Origin: Scenedesmus sp. ARA3 | Taxonomy: Eukaryota; Chlorophyta; Chlorophyceae; Sphaeropleales; Scenedesmaceae | Reading direction: 5' to 3' | DNA length: 14,946 bases | Assembly: GCA_004335835.1 (NCBI GenBank) | Contig: RWJK01001313.1 | Location: 1-14,946 of the forward strand | In this document: positions 7,801-13,945 of the stretch, in pieces | Position numbering within the stretch: position 1 is the first letter of the stretch | Layout of the letters: each line of letters opens with the position of its first letter | Made by a program: the position numbers and the translations under genes | Notes under the pieces: generated by a model | The model's database searches: none | What the model was told of the DNA's origin: nothing | Seen by the model: only the letters and a program-made list of their open reading frames with translations

Positions 7801-10800
7801 GCGTGCCCAGCTGGTAACGACACATCAATCTACATGGCATGTGCCACCGTTTGCGCCTGGACACGTCTGCACACAGAGCTGCTTTGCGCATCTACCCTGT
7901 TGTGCTCACTCCTTAACGGTTTCATATCTTTTTGCTGGCACACTTCTTTCTGCAGGCTTTGACATGGGCCAGGGCCAGGAGGCCAACTACTTCAGGTCTG
8001 GCGAGGCGGGCTACCACAAGCAGTGGGACTCCCGCATCCTCAACTACGGCCACTGGGAGGTGCGGGGTAGCTGCCTGTATGGCAGTGTGATGTTAGTGAT
8101 CATCAGCATTTGCTGGTTTGCGTTATGGTTGTGGTGGTTGTCACAAGCAGTGGGACAGCTGCATCCTGAACTACGGCCACTGGGAGGTGCGGCACACACA
8201 GTTGTTTGGTTGCAACTTGCTGTAGATATTGAAAGGGTTCTGTCAGTGAACTTGTAGTGATTGCTGGTTGTTGGTGCTCGCTATATGGGACGCTGCAGCT
8301 ATACTCTTCTGCACTGGGTGGCTGGAGCCGCTTGCGCCAACACTTCTTCCTCTGCTGCTGCTGCTGCTGTCCTTCTGCTGCTGCAGGTGCAGCGCTACCT
8401 GCTGAGCAACCTGCGCTACTGGCTGGACGAGTTCCAGTTTGACGGCTTCAGGTGGGGCCACAGCTGCTGCTGCTGCTAGCATCAGGGGATGCCTGCAGTC
8501 TGCGTTGATGCTGCTCAGCACAGCAGCAATAGCATCACTTGCCCTCTGTGTGGCAGGTGAAGCCGAGCAGTGTGAAACCTGCAGGCTTGCATGTGAGTTC
8601 TGGCATGCCCAGCGGGCTGCTGACACTGCAGTGAGGGAGCTGCAATTTGCAGCGGAGGCATTGCTGGCATGTGCTTGTCATGTTCAGGCAGCTGCAGCAG
8701 TGTCCCTTGCATCCACTTTGCAATGGCCAGCAGCCTTGCAATCACAGCTGGCGTGTACGTCCGATGTGGGAGTGGCTCTAGCACCACACTGCCGGCCTTT
8801 TCACCTTCAGCATTCCAGCTGGAAGTGTCTTCAAGATTGCTGAGGTTGCATGGTTGTGCATTTGTTTTGTGTTTCCTGCGTGTGCTGTGTGCAGGTTCGG
8901 GGGCGTGTATTCGATGATGTACCATGATCATGGGATTGGCATCGATCCCGCGCGCGCCTACCAAGCAAACAACATGTCAGTAACATGACACAACACCGTT
9001 ACTTCACCATCCATGCAGGTTTCGCCCCCATGCTGTCTTTGCCTAACCACCAGGGTATCACACACGCCTATCACCACCATGCCTAGCACCCGGCGAGCGT
9101 TAGTAACATGTTACATTGTGTCATGTGTCATTCCTGCAGGTTTGACGGCGTGACATCCATGCTGTACCACCACCACGGCATTGACACAGCGTTCAGCGGC
9201 CACTACCACGAGTACTTTGGCCCTCAGGCTGATGTGGAGGCCTGCGTGTACCTCATGATGGCAAATGAGGTCATCCACAAGCTGCACCCAGACGTGAGTG
9301 GCAGAAAGATACACTCAATTGATCTTTTTGCTTGTTCCTGTACTCTGTTGAGCTTGACGTAGTTGTACTGCCAGATGTAACGGGGCTTCCTGCAAGCTGT
9401 TCCGGTGTTCCTGCAAAGCATCTGCACATTGCATCTCACATACTGCACCCCTTGCTGTTGCGCACTGGCTAGGTTCATCAGCAAATTGTGCATAATTTTG
9501 ATTCTACGGTTTGTTTACTGGTGCAGGCCATCACCATCGCGGAGGATGTGAGCGGCATGCCCACACTGTGCCGGCCAGTGTCTGAGGGCGGCCTGGGCTT
9601 CGACTACCGCCTCAACATGGCCATCCCTGACACCTGGATCAGGTGCGGAGATCGATCAGATGTTGGTATTGCTATTGTTGTGGTGTTGGTGTGCTGTTAT
9701 GTTAACTACCGCCGCCATGTGGGCATCCCGGACACCTGGATCAGGTGGGCTGGCTGCGAATTTGGCTGCATCGCACGCTGTCCTGCTGTTTTCATGCTGT
9801 TATTTTGTCAAGCCAGAGCAGAGGAGTTTCTGCTGAATGCTGTGGTTCCAGGCCTGTCTGCGGCTTGCAAACAGTAGTAGCAGCATGGTTGAATGACATA
9901 TAACAAGGATCATCAACTCAACATGCGCTGCTGCTGCTGCTGCTTCGCCTGCTGCTGCTGCTGCTGCTGCTGCCACAGGCTGCTGAAGCACGTGCGTGAC
10001 GAGGACTGGGAGATGATGGACCTGGTCAACGCGCTGTGCAACAGGCGCTACACGGAGAAGACCGTGGCTTACGCGGAGAGCCACGACCAGGCGATGGTGA
10101 GCCTGCAGGCGCTGACACGCAGCTCAGCTGCAGCAGCAGCAGCAGCAGTTGCAGCCAGCGTACTGCCAGGCTCCATGCAAATGTCTGTCTGGCATAGGAC
10201 GAACCATTGCCTGCTGCAGCGACAGGAGACCTGCACCATCATACAGCATGCATGGCATGCACACACATCGACACCCGCGACCTCCCCTGTACCTTGTCAT
10301 TGCGCCTGCACTGCCGCTTTAATCTCTTTCTAACACTGTGTCCCCTCACCGCTGTTCTATGCTATTGTCAACTCTTCATTTAGGTGGGCGACAAGACCAT
10401 TGCGATGTGGCTACTTGACGCTGAGATGTACACCAACATGTCCACGCTCAACGAGTTGTGACTGCTGTCTCCTCTCTCTGCTGTCTGCTGCCTGCTGTGC
10501 TATCAACAGGTGGGCGACAAGACCATTGCAATGTGGCTGTTTGACGCGGAGATGTACACCAACATGTCCACGCTCTACAAGTTGTTGACTGCTGTCTCCT
10601 CTCTCTGCTGTCTGCGGCCTGCTTTTGCTGACTGCAGGTGGGCGACAAGACCATCGCGATGTGGCTGTTTGACGCTGAGATGTACACCAACATGTCCACG
10701 CTCAACGAATCTACACCCGTCACGGAGCGCGGCATGGCGCTGCACAAGATGATCCGCATGGTCACCATGGCGCTGGGAGGTGCGGCGGCTGTCACAAACG

Positions 10801-13004
10801 TTGTTACTTTTGTGTTCTTCACACTGCACTTGTCGCAGCACACGTTGTAGCCGCCTGGTGCTGCGCCTGTTTCGTTTCAAGGCTGCTTTGCTCCATGCAC
10901 ACACCTGCTTGATTGGAGCTCATGTACCTTTTGTGACACGTTAATGCAACATGGTATGTAACATGTATTGCAACATGGCTGCAGGCGAGGCGTGGCTCAA
11001 CTTCATGGGCAACGAGTTTGGGCACCCGGAGTGGCTCGACTTCCCGCGCGAGGGCAACGAGTGGAGCCACAAGCACTGCAGGTGTGCAGTTGGTTGATTG
11101 GTGGTGCTGAAATGGGTTGCGTGACTGCATGTTGGGATGCATGGAGCCAGGAGCATTGCAGTTGTGGGGGGGTGTTGTATGGAAAGTGAACACTGATGTG
11201 CGGTGGCTGCTGGTGCAATGCAGTGCATCAGGCAGTGGAGCCCTGTTGGCATGGACCACATGCACTTCCAGATGTGGGTATGCTTACTCTGGAAACTCTG
11301 ATGCTTCTGCTGCTGCGGATGCATATGTGCCTGCAGGCGCCAGTGGAGCCTTGTTGACACGGACCACATGCGCTACCACCAGCTCAATGAGTGGGACAGG
11401 GCCATGATGGAGCTGGACGAAAAGACAGGCTTCCTCAGCAGCAGCACGCAGTGGGTCACAGCCATTGACCAGGAGCGACAGGTGAGGGGTCGTGCCCATT
11501 AGTCGATGCCAGTTATATCTAAGGAGGGCAAAGACGGGCTTCCTCAGCAGCAGCACGCAGTGGGTCACAGCCATCGACCAGGAGCGACAGGTGAGGGGTC
11601 GTGCTCATTAGTCGATTGCCAATGTCATATTTATGGAGTGCAATGACGGGCTTCCTTAGCAGCAGCATGCAGTGGGTCACAGCCATCGACCAGGAGCGAC
11701 AGGTGAGGGGCTCTGCCTGCTGGCGTGTGGTGGCCATAGTTGGTGTGATGCAGATTCATAGAGACAGAGGCACTCAGGCTGCATGTCGGACCATGATGCT
11801 GGTTGAGAGTGATGTGTGCTGAACGCGCAAGCATGGATCCTGCTCTGACAATCCACCGTAGGGTGCGAAGCCGACGGTTGAACGTGCTGGTGACATTCGT
11901 TTACTTCTGCTGCTGCTGCTGCTGCTGCGCCAGGTGCTTGTTGCGGAGCGCGGGCCGCTGGTGTTTGTGTGGAACTGGCACCCGTCCGAGGACTACGAGG
12001 GCCTCAAGGTGGCGGCACCAGAGCCAGGTGCGGCCCTGCACATGCAACTACAGACAACCGTAGTATCACAGCAAATTACAACGATGAGCTGTGGCTGACA
12101 AACAAAACCATGCGTCAGGCTCAGGTTGATGCAACCAAGTATGACGCAGCCAATCAACATGCTGCCCGGTACCTGCCGTTGCACTGCAGCCGACGTTTTT
12201 GTGTTGCGATCAGACCCTTCAAACTTACCTGTTTGAGCCGCTGACACTCTTGCAACTAAACATGGCATTACTGTATGTTGCTTTGTATCGCAGGCAAGTA
12301 CAAGGTGGTGATGGACAGCGACGCGTGGAACGTGGGCGGCCAGGGCCGCGTGCACTGGGACGGCGAGCACTTCACGCAGCCGGCTGAGGACGGCAAGTTC
12401 AACGAGCGCGACCAGTACTTCCAGGTGCGTGCGAGGCTCGGCGTCTTTGCTTTTAAGAAAGCGGGTATCGGTTTTAGGAAAGAGTAGTGGAATACATTTT
12501 TGTGACATGCCGTTTGTGTGTGGAGTAGACATTCCACGTCACGCTGGTCGGTGCACAGCTACAGCTCTGTTTCTTGTTCACATGCTCATGCTCTTCGTGC
12601 TGCCCCTGCATCAACTGCTGCTGCAGGTGTTTGCGCCCTCCCGCACTGTGGTGGCTTACATGAAAGAGACGGAGAACATGCGCCAGCAGCAGCAGCAGCA
12701 GCAGTCGCAGTCGCAAGACAACGCAGCAGCTTCATCGGGCGGCCGCTTCAGTGCATACATCCAGTCACGCACTCCAGCTGCACCAGCAGAGGGCCCCTAC
12801 AGGAATGGCAGCGGCAGCGGCAACGGCAACGGCAATGGCAGCAGCAGCGAGGGTGGGCGCTTTGCCGCGTACTACAAGTCACGGGAAGGCGGCAACAGCA
12901 GCAGCAGCAATGGTGCGGCCGATAAAGGGGCGGGTTACAGCAGCAGCGGCGGTGATGGTGGCAGGTTTGCTGACATCATCAAGCAGCGGTACAGCAAGCG
13001 GTAG
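3406..13004 (+). CDS. SBE: Starch (1,4-alpha-glucan) branching enzyme, plastid-type, 18 exons
   Basis: GH13 subfamily 8 branching enzyme, EC 2.4.1.18. It cuts an alpha-1,4-glucan chain and rejoins it as an alpha-1,6 branch in starch synthesis. Model: join of 3406-3600, 4870-4995, 5554-5716, 6458-6641, 6900-7065, 7318-7379, 7556-7674, 7956-8059, 8387-8451, 9140-9293, 9527-9642, 9979-10096, 10638-10779, 10985-11081, 11337-11481, 11934-12027, 12294-12424, 12627-13004. All introns are GT-AG and all phases agree, giving 852 aa. Residues 1-55 are transit-peptide-like; CBM48 lies about 115-222; GH13 regions I-IV are DVVHSH (323-328), GFRFDGVTS (nucleophile D397), IAEDVSG (acid/base E452) and ESHDQ (D521). 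The all-beta C-terminal domain spans about 655-740. Residues 746-852 are an added tail of Gln, Ser, Gly and Asn with three GGRF motifs. The loop after GNEFGHPEW is short, as in glycogen-type GBE, and lacks the longer insertion of land-plant SBEs. The class cannot be fixed by eye. Exon 1 is the least certain part. Confidence 0.95.
4692..4720. repeat. CTG run, first copy
   Basis: CTG trinucleotide run about 28 bp upstream of the ghost exon 2 acceptor. With the similar run at 4818-4853 it shows that the duplicated unit included the intron end as well as the exon edge. Confidence 0.9.
4749..4802 (+). repeat. Ghost copy of exon 2, 5' edge
   Basis: Matches exon 2 at 44 of 54 bases by my alignment (offset 121 bp), including AG|GCGCTGTACAG and the ALYSVDPQL codons, and has its own acceptor TTTGCAG. 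Reading on runs into the CTG tract as poly-Leu, so it is not a productive replacement for exon 2. Confidence 0.9.
4818..4853. repeat. CTG run before exon 2
   Basis: About twelve CTG units, 16 bp upstream of the exon 2 acceptor. Confidence 0.93.
4870..4995 (+). CDS. SBE: SBE exon 2: conserved N-terminal helix segment
   Basis: 42 codons, phase 0 at both ends (residues 66-107). It begins ALYSVDPQL and contains [11 protein letters not shown], matching the family's 'DP-L…HLDYR…YK' N-terminal signature. The acceptor is ATCACAG|GCG and the donor AAG|GTGCGC. A diverged copy of its 5' half with its own acceptor lies 121 bp upstream. Confidence 0.93.
5315..5365 (+). repeat. Ghost copy 1 of exon 3, 5' edge
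   Basis: Preceded by CTGCCGCAG and starting GGCTTTGAG like exon 3. It reads [13 protein letters not shown] and then stops at TGA within 20 codons. It is 239 bp upstream of the true exon. Confidence 0.9.
5439..5488 (+). repeat. Ghost copy 2 of exon 3, 5' edge
   Basis: Same acceptor context as the true exon (CACTGAACCGCAG|GG). A one-base loss relative to exon 3 shifts the frame, and TAA follows. The gap to the next copy is 115 bp. Parts of the intron between copies also match (AACCCTCGTCTGC-like), so the unit crossed the splice junction. Confidence 0.88.
5554..5716 (+). CDS. SBE: SBE exon 3: start of CBM48
   Basis: Residues 108-161 plus one base. It carries GFESLGF, the YREWAPGA motif and LIGDFNNW, the typical CBM48 opening of branching enzymes. 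The donor is GACG|GTGAGC (phase 1). Two broken copies of its first ~50 bases stand upstream at 5315 and 5439; only this third copy continues open through the domain. Confidence 0.95.
5740..6001. repeat. CAG-rich tracts in SBE intron 3
   Basis: Clustered CAG runs, notably about 5765-5812, 5841-5884 and 5951-6001, with CAA and GCA interruptions, beginning shortly after the donor of exon 3. ORFs in this region are artefacts of the repeats (poly-Gln, Ala, Leu or Cys). Confidence 0.9.
6233..6281 (+). repeat. Ghost copy 1 of exon 4, 5' edge
   Basis: Acceptor CAACAG as in exon 4. With the upstream phase-1 G it reads [16 protein letters not shown], then leaves the similarity and stops at a TGA about 35 codons in. 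It is 225 bp upstream of exon 4. Confidence 0.9.
6342..6388 (+). repeat. Ghost copy 2 of exon 4, 5' edge
   Basis: Acceptor GTCGCAG. It reads [16 protein letters not shown] and stops at TGA soon after. It lies 116 bp upstream of exon 4 and 109 bp after copy 1. Confidence 0.9.
6458..6641 (+). CDS. SBE: SBE exon 4: end of CBM48
   Basis: Residues 162-222 plus two bases. It contains [22 protein letters not shown]-like [10 protein letters not shown], and YNGVYWDPP, all family signatures. The donor is TG|GTGAGT (phase 2), joining to G of the next exon to make Trp. Two earlier copies of its 5' edge (6233, 6342) run into stops. Confidence 0.95.
6648..6715. repeat. CAG-rich tract after exon 4 donor
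   Basis: CAG and CAGCGG units starting seven bases into intron 4. The same 258-bp intron ends in a CTG-rich stretch (about 6836-6893), so the two ends are complementary in the transcript. Confidence 0.85.
6900..7065 (+). CDS. SBE: SBE exon 5: barrel entry, YEAHVG
   Basis: Residues 223-278. It contains [10 protein letters not shown] (strand 1 of the GH13 barrel), [15 protein letters not shown] and [11 protein letters not shown]. The acceptor TTGTACAG|G follows a CTG-rich tract; the donor is CAG|GTAGGG, phase 0. Confidence 0.96.
7318..7379 (+). CDS. SBE: SBE exon 6
   Basis: Short exon, residues 279-298 plus two bases, reading [17 protein letters not shown]. This is the invariant stretch after 'MAIQ' in branching enzymes and includes the substrate-binding loop GYHVTN. 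The acceptor is CCTGCAG|GAG and the donor AGCAG|GTGGGC, phase 2. Confidence 0.95.
7556..7674 (+). CDS. SBE: SBE exon 7: GH13 region I
   Basis: Residues 299-338 plus one base. It contains [15 protein letters not shown] and GH13 region I, DVVHSH. The acceptor TTTTTTTGCAG|G has a good pyrimidine tract; the donor is GGCAG|GTGCGC, phase 1. Its last 43 bases are repeated at +124 in the following intron. Confidence 0.95.
7756..7798 (+). repeat. Ghost copy of exon 7, 3' edge
   Basis: Ungapped repeat of 7632-7674 at an offset of exactly 124 bp. It encodes the end of region I ([15 protein letters not shown]) and repeats the donor GGCAG|GTGCGT. In the true exon the stretch is [15 protein letters not shown]. 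Confidence 0.93.
7956..8059 (+). CDS. SBE: SBE exon 8
   Basis: Residues 339-373. It reads [13 protein letters not shown]…[17 protein letters not shown], matching the family's 'YFHSG-RG-H--WDSRLF-Y--WE'. The donor is GGGAG|GTGCGG, phase 0. Its last 45 bases plus the donor are repeated at +127 in the following intron. Confidence 0.94.
8142..8186 (+). repeat. Ghost copy of exon 8, 3' edge
   Basis: Ungapped repeat of 8015-8059 at an offset of 127 bp, including the donor and following GTGCGG. The few differences fall mostly in one codon (TCCCGC to AGCTGC). Confidence 0.93.
8387..8451 (+). CDS. SBE: SBE exon 9: first part of region II
   Basis: Residues 374-394 plus two bases. It reads [15 protein letters not shown], then FQFDGF. 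The split Arg codon (AG|G) joins exon 10 to form GFRFDGVTS, GH13 region II. The acceptor lies behind CTG repeats; the donor is TTCAG|GTGGGG. Confidence 0.95.
8895..8978 (+). repeat. Diverged ghost of exon 10, nucleophile lost
   Basis: Begins at its own acceptor GTGCAG|G in the same phase as exon 10 and reads [18 protein letters not shown], clearly related to [16 protein letters not shown]. Asp397 is replaced by Gly. After ARAYQANNM a TGA follows a few codons later; a possible donor TCA|GTAACA lies at 8979. It is more diverged than the other ghosts and 245 bp from the true exon. Confidence 0.8.
9140..9293 (+). CDS. SBE: SBE exon 10: catalytic nucleophile
   Basis: Residues 395-446. It completes region II with the nucleophile Asp397 in [14 protein letters not shown], followed by [18 protein letters not shown]. 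The acceptor is TTCCTGCAG|G and the donor GAC|GTGAGT, phase 0. A diverged relative of its 5' part lies 245 bp upstream and has Gly in place of this Asp. Confidence 0.96.
9527..9642 (+). CDS. SBE: SBE exon 11: acid/base glutamate
   Basis: Residues 447-484 plus two bases. It contains [18 protein letters not shown] (region III; Glu452 is the proton donor) and [18 protein letters not shown]. The donor is ATCAG|GTGCGG, phase 2. Its last 40 bases recur at +102 in the next intron. Confidence 0.96.
9705..9744 (+). repeat. Ghost copy of exon 11, 3' edge
   Basis: Repeats 9603-9642 at an offset of 102 bp, with the donor ATCAG|GTGGGC. It retains ACTACCGCC and the ACACCTGGATCAG end; the middle has diverged. 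Confidence 0.9.
9926..9973. repeat. CTG run before exon 12
   Basis: CTG units broken by one short TTCGCC interruption, ending a few bases from the exon 12 acceptor CCACAG. Confidence 0.9.
9979..10096 (+). CDS. SBE: SBE exon 12: region IV
   Basis: Residues 485-524. It contains [33 protein letters not shown]; His520-Asp521 is GH13 region IV. The acceptor CCACAG|G directly follows a long CTG run. The donor ATG|GTGAGC is followed by a CAG-rich stretch. Phase 0. Confidence 0.96.
10384..10454 (+). repeat. Ghost copy 1 of exon 13, 5' edge
   Basis: Differs from the first 71 bases of exon 13 at three positions by my count. It follows an acceptor-like TCATTTAG. It reads [16 protein letters not shown] through STLNEL and then TGA. 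If spliced to exon 12 it would truncate the enzyme just after region IV. Confidence 0.95.
10510..10580 (+). repeat. Ghost copy 2 of exon 13, 5' edge
   Basis: 126 bp after copy 1 and 128 bp before exon 13. Acceptor ATCAACAG. The intron between copies is also repeated (GACTGCTGTCTCCTCTCTCT occurs twice), so this is a true tandem array of about 127-bp units spanning the splice junction. Confidence 0.95.
10638..10779 (+). CDS. SBE: SBE exon 13
   Basis: Residues 525-571 plus one base. It reads [16 protein letters not shown], then [19 protein letters not shown], standard family sequence after region IV. It is the third of three tandem copies of its 5' half; only this one continues into STPVTERG. 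The donor is GGGAG|GTGCGG, phase 1. Confidence 0.96.
10985..11081 (+). CDS. SBE: SBE exon 14
   Basis: Residues 572-603 plus two bases. It carries [16 protein letters not shown] and [15 protein letters not shown]. The short loop here lacks the longer insertion of land-plant SBEs. The donor is TGCAG|GTGTGC, phase 2. Confidence 0.95.
11232..11275 (+). repeat. Ghost copy of exon 15, 5' edge
   Basis: Acceptor GCATCAG. It reads [16 protein letters not shown] against [17 protein letters not shown] in the exon; a three-base loss removes one Arg codon. Offset about 105-108 bp. Confidence 0.88.
11337..11481 (+). CDS. SBE: SBE exon 15
   Basis: Residues 604-652. It reads [20 protein letters not shown], then [16 protein letters not shown], the end of the barrel. 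The donor is CGACAG|GTGAGG, phase 0. Both edges have ghost copies: the 5' edge at 11232 and the 3' edge twice at 11530-11702. The first 3' copy must be the used one, because reading on meets TAG shortly after the donor. Confidence 0.95.
11530..11590 (+). repeat. Ghost copy 1 of exon 15, 3' edge
   Basis: Repeats 11421-11481 at an offset of 109 bp, almost base for base ([19 protein letters not shown] codons), with the donor CGACAG|GTGAGG. The following intron bases GGGTCGTGC-CATTAGTCGA are shared too. Confidence 0.95.
11644..11702 (+). repeat. Ghost copy 2 of exon 15, 3' edge
   Basis: A third copy, 112 bp after the previous one, with Thr to Met (ACG to ATG) and a silent-type change; its donor GTGAGG is kept. 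The three donors are nearly identical in strength by eye. Confidence 0.94.
11908..11928. repeat. CTG run before exon 16
   Basis: Seven CTG units just upstream of the exon 16 acceptor GCGCCAG. Confidence 0.85.
11934..12027 (+). CDS. SBE: SBE exon 16: C-terminal beta domain
   Basis: Residues 653-683 plus one base. It contains [19 protein letters not shown] and [13 protein letters not shown], the first strands of the all-beta domain. The acceptor follows a CTG run; the donor is CCAG|GTGCGG, phase 1. Confidence 0.94.
12294..12424 (+). CDS. SBE: SBE exon 17
   Basis: Residues 684-727. It reads [20 protein letters not shown], then HFTQPAEDG…DQYFQ, matching the family's 'GKYK-VLDSD---FGG--R'. The donor is TTCCAG|GTGCGT, phase 0. 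No ghost copies flank this exon. Confidence 0.95.
12627..13004 (+). CDS. SBE: SBE exon 18: last strand and GGRF-repeat tail
   Basis: Residues 728-852 and [15 protein letters not shown] is the conserved last strand, after which ordinary branching enzymes end. Here about 107 extra residues follow: a seven-Gln run, then low-complexity Ser/Gly/Asn linkers separating three copies of a motif, [11 protein letters not shown] (765), [11 protein letters not shown] (803) and [11 protein letters not shown] (838), the last close to the C-terminus. The acceptor is CTGCTGCAG|GTG. The tail stays open with sensible spacing, so it looks translated. Confidence 0.92.
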   Translation: MFAPSRTVVAYMKETENMRQQQQQQQSQSQDNAAASSGGRFSAYIQSRTPAAPAEGPYRNGSGSGNGNGNGSSSEGGRFAAYYKSREGGNSSSSNGAADKGAGYSSSGGDGGRFADIIKQRYSKR

Positions 13005-13945
13005 GTTGCTGCTGCTGCGTTGATGTGGTTCTGATGCTGCCGGGTGGTGTGGCTGCTGCTGCCATTGCTGCCGCAGCTGCGCTGCTGTGTAGCGCCTGTG
13101 TGGGTGGGTTCTGCGGGTGCAGGGCTGGGGTATTCGGGGCATGGGAGCATGGGTCGGGATGCAGGGATTGAAAGGGTGGTGTTGCTTGGTTGCTGCCTTT
13201 GCAAGAGCTTGACGCCATCATGTTCATTGTCAGGAGGTCAGCCAGCGCCAGCTGAAGCTGCAATTCCTGCAGCTTTGGCGTTTGGGCAGTATGTGTGCAC
13301 AAGTTGCTGCAGCGTTGAGTTTGGTGTCAGGCGCTGATATGACATTGTCAGCTTGTTATGCTTGGCGTTGTGCTCCGTTGCATCAACACATATGACAAAA
13401 TGACTGGTGCTATGTATGTAGGTAACCATTTGCTGGAACGTATTAAATACCAGTTTGCGTTCTGTGGAATCAACAGTGTTGATTGTCTGTGATAGTGGTG
13501 TCAAATTTGTGATATTGTGGTGTGTTCGTTGCACAGGCCTTGACCTAGGTTGATGCAGGAGTGCAGTGTTGCGGTTGGTTCTGTTCAAAAACAACACTCG
13601 CACGGGCAGGTGCACTGTTATGCCTATCTCAGCAGCATGTGTTGCATTAAGCCCGCGCCGCTCAGTAGTGGCCAGGGCCTGTGTTGTGGCACTACCAGTG
13701 CTCGAGCCCGCAGCGTGGAGCAACTGTGGTACAGTTGCAAGCAGGAGAAAACAGATGCAGCCAGTGTGTGGCTGGTCGCTTTGTGTTTGCATTGCTGATT
13801 GCTGTTGAGCCTGAAGATCTGGCAGACCTTAAAGTGAAGGTGAACTGACAGGGTGCCCCGAGGTGCCTGGGATGTTTGAATGCACTCAGTGGCAGCTGAT
13901 GTCACAGCCAAGTTCTCTCACTCTGTAACACTTTGAATGTGGCAG
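13005..13945 (+). other. SBE: Probable SBE 3' UTR
   Basis: GT-rich, non-coding stretch from the stop codon to just past a TGTAA. A minus-strand open frame at 13792-13238 has no domain or composition to support it. Confidence 0.5.
13924..13928 (+). terminator. TGTAA poly(A) signal
   Basis: TGTAA is the usual green-algal polyadenylation signal, and this is the first one I find after the SBE stop codon. It implies a 3' UTR of roughly 940 bases, long but not unusual. Cleavage would be expected 10-20 bases later. Confidence 0.5.

Noticed and set aside
9019..9070. Possible further degraded copy of exon 10
   Set aside because: Starts GCAGGTTTCG and holds CCATGCTGT, but similarity is too weak to distinguish from chance.
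4749..10580. Ghost copies as functional mutually exclusive exons
   Set aside because: Most contain stops or frameshifts soon after the similarity ends and cannot replace the full exon. Use as decoy or poison sites remains possible and is listed as a finding.
11139..11161. Possible ghost of the exon 14 3' edge
   Set aside because: ATGGAGCCAGGAGCATTGCAG resembles the exon end, but the match is short, the offset (80 bp) is outside the usual range and there is no GT donor after it. Not counted.
13238..13792. 184-codon minus-strand open frame
   Set aside because: Overlaps the SBE 3' UTR; Thr/Asn/His-rich composition, no motif, no coding-like codon use. A transcript would change this view.
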